Positions 4,951-7,636 of a DNA stretch of 7,636 nt are shown in pieces. Source of the stretch: Deltaproteobacteria bacterium (GTDB lineage Bacteria; Desulfobacterota; BSN033; UBA1163); NCBI GenBank assembly GCA_016875155.1, contig VGSD01000130.1:1-7636 (forward strand), read 5' to 3'. The notes below the pieces were generated by a model, which worked only from the letters and a program-made list of their open reading frames with translations, did not search any database and was not told where the DNA came from. The translations under genes and the position numbers were made by a program. Numbering within the stretch: position 1 is the stretch's first letter; every line of letters starts with the position of its first letter.

Positions 4951-7122
4951 ATGTTAAGATTCAATGACATTTTGGATCGTTTGATTTCTTACAATCCCAA
5001 TGCCGATGTTGACCTCCTCAAAAAGGCCTATGTCTTCTCCGCCAAAGTCCATATTGGTCAGGTCCGCCTATCCGGAGAGCCCTACCTCATCCATCCCCTT
5101 GAAGTGACTGGAATTCTCATCCAGATGCGGCTCGATGTCGCCACCCTGGCGACAGGTCTTCTTCACGATGCCGTCGAAGACACCTTGTCCACTCCTGAAG
5201 AGATCCGCAAAAACTTCGGGGATGAAATTTACCAGCTGGTTGACGGACTCACCAAAATCAGCCGCATCTCCCTCAAGTCGTCTGAAGAGAGTCAGGCGGA
5301 AAATTTCAGGAAGATGATCCTGGCTATGGTGAAGGACATACGGGTCGTCCTGGTCAAACTGGCAGACCGCCTTCACAACATGCGAACGCTTCAATACCAT
5401 ACCTCCGAGAAACAAGTGGAGATCGCCCAGGAGACGCTTGACATCTATGCGCCCCTCGCGAATCGCCTTGGCATTGACTGGATTAAAACAGAATTGGAAG
5501 ATCTTGCCTTCAAGCATCTCCATCCTGACACATACGGAGACATCCAGCGGAAGATCGCTAAAAAGGAGAAAGAGCGGCACCGTTATATCGAAGAAGTGAA
5601 ACGAACCCTGATGAAGAAACTTTATGAAAACAAGATCACGGGAGAGGTCGCTGGCCGGCTCAAACAGATTTACAGCATCTATCTCAAGATGAAAGATCAG
5701 AACATCGATTTTGATCAGGTTTACGATATCACGGCCTTTCGGGTCGTCGTCGACAGCATCAAGGATTGTTACGATGTTCTGGGCATCATCCACTCCATCT
5801 GGAAACCCATTCCTGGTAAATTCAAAGACTATATCGGTCTCCCCAAGGACAACATGTATCAATCTCTACATACGGCTGCCATCGGACCCTACGGAGAACG
5901 GATTGAGATACAGATTCGAACCCAGGAGATGCACCGGATTGCCGAGGAAGGGATTGCCGCTCACTGGAAATATAAAGAGGGAAAATCCCTGGACAAGGCA
6001 GACGATAAGCGGTTTACCTGGCTGAGACAGCTCCTCGAATGGCAGCGCGATCTGAAGGATGATCAGGAATTCATCGAAAGTGTCAAAGTGGACCTTTTCC
6101 CCCACGAGGTCTACATCTTCACTCCAAAAGGCGAAGTGAGGGAGTTTCCCATAGGGGCTACTCCGGTTGACTTCGCTTACAGCATCCACTCCGATATTGG
6201 AAATCATTGTATTGGCGCAAAGGTGAACGGAAAGATCGTTCCCCTGAAATATGAGTTTAAAAGTGGGGATACAGTAGAAATCCTCACCTCCCCCAATCAG
6301 AAACCGAGTAAGGACTGGCTCAAGTTTGTCAAAACCTCGCGGGCTAAAGCCAAGATCCGGCAATGGTTCAAGTCCGAGGAAAGAGAGAAATCGATCGCCC
6401 TCGGCAAAGAGATTCTGGACAAGGAACTCCGAAAATATGACCTCTATCAGGCCAAGTTGTTGAAGTCTGGAGAACTGGCAAAAGTGGCCGAAGAATTCAG
6501 CTTTCAGGGGGCAGAGGATCTGATCGCCGCAGTGGGTTATGGAAAGGTCACTGCCAACCAGATCATCGGGAAAATCCTTCCTCCGGAAAAGTTAGAACAG
6601 AAGGAGGAACAGGACGAAAGCCGTTTGAAAAACCTCATTCAAAAGATCACCCGGACCGGCCCGAAAGATACTCTCCTTATCAAAGGAATCGATAATGTGA
6701 TGGTTCGCTATGCAGGATGTTGCAACCCTGTGCCCGGAGACAAGGTTGTGGGATTCATCACCCGGGGACGTGGTGTCACCATCCATTCCATCGATTGCCA
6801 GTCTGTGGTGGATGAAGATTCCAACCGAAAGGTCGAAGTGGAATGGGATTCGACAAAGGAATACAGCTATCCTGTTCGAATCCGTATCTATTCTGATGAT
6901 AAGAAGGGATTGCTGGCAGAAATCAGCAGCTCCATTGCCTCGAATGAAGCCAACATCACCAACGCAAGGGTTGAAACGACCGATGATCGAAGGGCGGTTG
7001 GGACCTTCGAACTTCAGATCCGGGATTTAAATCATCTGAAGAAGGTAATTAAAGGCCTTGAAAAGATAAAAGGAATTCACCGGGTGGAAAGGATGAAAAT
7101 CGAATCACAGGGAGAAGCCTAA
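4951..7122 (+). CDS. rel: Bifunctional (p)ppGpp synthetase/hydrolase, Rel (RelA/SpoT family, 723 aa)
   Basis: It makes (p)ppGpp from ATP and GTP/GDP and hydrolyses it, controlling the stringent response. Hydrolase (HD) domain, about residues 20-180: R39, H48, H72-D73, E76-D77, D139 and N143 all match the catalytic set of Rel from Streptococcus (shifted by 5). Synthetase domain, about 230-345: GRLKQIYSIYLKM (235-247), D259 in YDITAFR, KFKDYI (290-295) and E319 in EIQIRT. The KxKD form is close to the RxKD of bifunctional enzymes and unlike the acidic ExDD of synthetase-only RelA. TGS domain: 386-446. A helical region follows, then the zinc-finger-like segment with C590-C591, H612 and C616 (YAGCCNPVPGD, IHSIDC), and a C-terminal ACT domain at 641-717. 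Full length; both activities are predicted intact. ATG 4951 gives the usual family N-terminus (MLRFNDILD), yet no Shine-Dalgarno is visible. It is divergent from the exporter operon and convergent with rpmB. Confidence 0.97.
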   Translation: MLRFNDILDRLISYNPNADVDLLKKAYVFSAKVHIGQVRLSGEPYLIHPLEVTGILIQMRLDVATLATGLLHDAVEDTLSTPEEIRKNFGDEIYQLVDGLTKISRISLKSSEESQAENFRKMILAMVKDIRVVLVKLADRLHNMRTLQYHTSEKQVEIAQETLDIYAPLANRLGIDWIKTELEDLAFKHLHPDTYGDIQRKIAKKEKERHRYIEEVKRTLMKKLYENKITGEVAGRLKQIYSIYLKMKDQNIDFDQVYDITAFRVVVDSIKDCYDVLGIIHSIWKPIPGKFKDYIGLPKDNMYQSLHTAAIGPYGERIEIQIRTQEMHRIAEEGIAAHWKYKEGKSLDKADDKRFTWLRQLLEWQRDLKDDQEFIESVKVDLFPHEVYIFTPKGEVREFPIGATPVDFAYSIHSDIGNHCIGAKVNGKIVPLKYEFKSGDTVEILTSPNQKPSKDWLKFVKTSRAKAKIRQWFKSEEREKSIALGKEILDKELRKYDLYQAKLLKSGELAKVAEEFSFQGAEDLIAAVGYGKVTANQIIGKILPPEKLEQKEEQDESRLKNLIQKITRTGPKDTLLIKGIDNVMVRYAGCCNPVPGDKVVGFITRGRGVTIHSIDCQSVVDEDSNRKVEVEWDSTKEYSYPVRIRIYSDDKKGLLAEISSSIASNEANITNARVETTDDRRAVGTFELQIRDLNHLKKVIKGLEKIKGIHRVERMKIESQGEA

Positions 7123-7132
7123 ATTCAATAAT

Positions 7133-7254
7133 AAATCCCAAATATCAAATTCCAAACTCCAAATAAATTTCAAATTCCAATCCCCAATGACCAAATCGGT
7201 TTTGTTTGAGATTTGAATCATTGGAATTTATTTGGTATTTGGTGCTTGGGATTT
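7133..7254. repeat. AT-rich inverted repeat between convergent rel and rpmB
   Basis: The gap is dominated by CCAAAT/ATTTGG-type units. AAATCCCAA (7133-7141) pairs with TTGGGATTT (7246-7254). CCAAATAAATT (7159-7169) pairs with AATTTATTTGG (7225-7235). AAATTCCAAT (7172-7181) can pair instead with ATTGGAATTT (7220-7229), so two registers compete. I have the impression of similar CAAATTCCAA repeats in many uncultured bacterial genomes. Its position at the 3' ends of two converging genes would let it act as a two-way transcript barrier or 3'-end stabiliser, but no clean GC stem with a T-run is present. Confidence 0.75.
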
Positions 7255-7263
7255 GGTGCTTCT

Positions 7264-7277
7264 CCTGTGATAACAGG
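7264..7277. other. Small hairpin next to the rpmB stop codon
   Basis: CCTGT (7264-7268), loop GATA and ACAGG (7273-7277) make a 5-bp stem starting one base past the rpmB stop (7279-7281). There is no T-run after it on either strand, so it is at most a weak 3'-end structure. Confidence 0.3.
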
Positions 7278-7278
7278 G

Positions 7279-7470
7279 TTAAGCGGCCTTGGTGATCGAA
7301 CCCGAGCGAAGGCAACGGGAACAGACCTTTACCTGAACAGTACGTCCTTCTTTGATCGCCTTTACCTTGTGGAGGTTGGGATACCAGACCTTTCGGGTTT
7401 TATTGTTGGCATGACTCACATTGTGGCCAAAAACAGGTCCTTTTCCACAGATTTCACACTTCTTTGCCAT
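7279..7470 (-). CDS. rpmB: 50S ribosomal protein bL28, zinc-ribbon (four-cysteine) form, 63 aa
   Basis: This is a small basic protein of the large ribosomal subunit. It starts [20 protein letters not shown], the classic bL28 N-terminus, and continues with [13 protein letters not shown] and a C-terminal VCSRCLRSG segment. C5, C8, C50 and C53 form two CxxC pairs, so this is the zinc-binding (C+) variant. The length of 63 fits short bL28 proteins. ATG 7470 has GAGG 7 nt upstream. It stands alone on the minus strand, converging on rel across a repeat, with no other ribosomal protein gene in view; an L33 partner, common elsewhere, is absent nearby. Two bL28 copies (zinc and zinc-free) occur in some bacteria, which cannot be judged from one window. 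Confidence 0.97.
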   Translation of the reverse strand: MAKKCEICGKGPVFGHNVSHANNKTRKVWYPNLHKVKAIKEGRTVQVKVCSRCLRSGSITKAA

Positions 7471-7497
7471 CTCTAAACCTCAGAAAGAATTTGATAA

Positions 7498-7526
7498 TAT
7501 TTAACATACTACCGCCCAGAATTCAA
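7498..7526 (-). promoter_or_regulatory. Candidate promoter of rpmB
   Basis: On the minus strand TTGAAT (7526-7521), a 17-nt spacer and TAAATA (7503-7498) precede rpmB, with TATTAT slightly further downstream as an alternative -10 box. Matches to consensus are modest (4 and 3 of 6), so this is only a plausible site. Confidence 0.3.
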
Positions 7527-7568
7527 GCGTGGCCTCTGACAAGATTTCTACAGATGAAGGCGCTCTAT

Positions 7569-7636
7569 TTATCTGGTCCACTCCTTGATTTTTTTGTTTA
7601 ACTGGGCTAGGTGAGATTGGGTATCGGATACCACTT
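7569..7636 (-). CDS. Possible C-terminal end of an unknown protein, partial
   Basis: A minus-strand frame enters from the right edge and ends at TAA 7571-7569 after 21 full codons, reading VVSDTQSHLAQLNKKIKEWTR. The residues have the look of a charged terminal helix. It would lie about 100 nt upstream of rpmB in the same direction. No family is recognisable from so short a piece, and the other two minus-strand frames are not excluded (one stays open for longer, to about 7505). Confidence 0.35.
   Translation of the reverse strand, partial: VVSDTQSHLAQLNKKIKEWTR

Noticed and set aside
5068..5862. 264-residue open frame on the minus strand opposite rel
   Set aside because: It lies wholly inside the well-conserved rel coding sequence on the other strand and resembles no known family; it is a shadow frame.
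7213..7476. 87-residue plus-strand frame opposite rpmB
   Set aside because: The minus strand encodes an unmistakable bL28; the plus frame starts in the repeat and has no recognisable features.
7471..7636. tRNA or other structured RNA gene upstream of rpmB
   Set aside because: I could find no cloverleaf arms or TTCGA loop; a partial coding end plus promoter fits better, though weakly.

Overview
This window looks like a chromosomal segment of an uncultured Gram-negative bacterium. Three things suggest this: a cell-envelope ABC exporter with a periplasmic adaptor, a long bifunctional Rel (stringent response) protein, and gaps packed with short palindromic repeats of the ATCAGG, TTGCTAATT and CCAAATAAATT types. 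The Rel sequence and the repeat style remind me of Desulfobacterota/Deltaproteobacteria-like metagenome genomes. That placement is an impression, not something the sequence proves.

Positions 1-4823 (minus strand) hold a YbhGFSR-type ABC-2 export operon. In transcription order it encodes a HlyD/UPF0194 membrane-fusion protein (4823-3822), a first ABC ATPase (3630-2692), a second ABC ATPase (2607-1672), a YbhS-like permease (1675-542) and the N-terminal third of a YbhR-like permease that runs off the left edge (352-1). The order matches E. coli ybhG-ybhF-ybhS-ybhR, except that the tandem ATPase fused in YbhF is two genes here. The two ATPases are degenerate in complementary ways: the first lacks the H-loop histidine and the second lacks the LSGGQ signature. 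A heterodimer would therefore have one consensus and one degenerate ATP site. Only ATPase 2 and permease 1 are tightly coupled, by a 4-nt TTGA overlap. The other three junctions each contain inverted repeats.

Positions 4824-4950 are a short divergent control region. On the minus strand it carries a perfect consensus sigma-70 promoter (TTGACA, 17-nt spacer, TATAAT) for the exporter, followed at once by a 26-bp imperfect dyad covering the predicted transcription start and the Shine-Dalgarno of the adaptor gene. On the plus strand it must hold the promoter of rel, which has no visible Shine-Dalgarno.

Positions 4951-7122 (plus) encode a complete 723-residue bifunctional (p)ppGpp synthetase/hydrolase with HD, synthetase, TGS, zinc-finger-like and ACT domains. 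Positions 7123-7278 are a convergent gap filled by an AT-rich inverted repeat. Positions 7470-7279 (minus) encode ribosomal protein bL28 with a four-cysteine zinc ribbon. At the right edge a short minus-strand reading frame may be the end of another gene.

I see no CRISPR array, transposase, phage gene, tRNA or rRNA. The genes are ordinary family members. The most interesting signals are the promoter/operator structure, the split of ATPase degeneracy between two genes, and the repeats inserted inside the operon.
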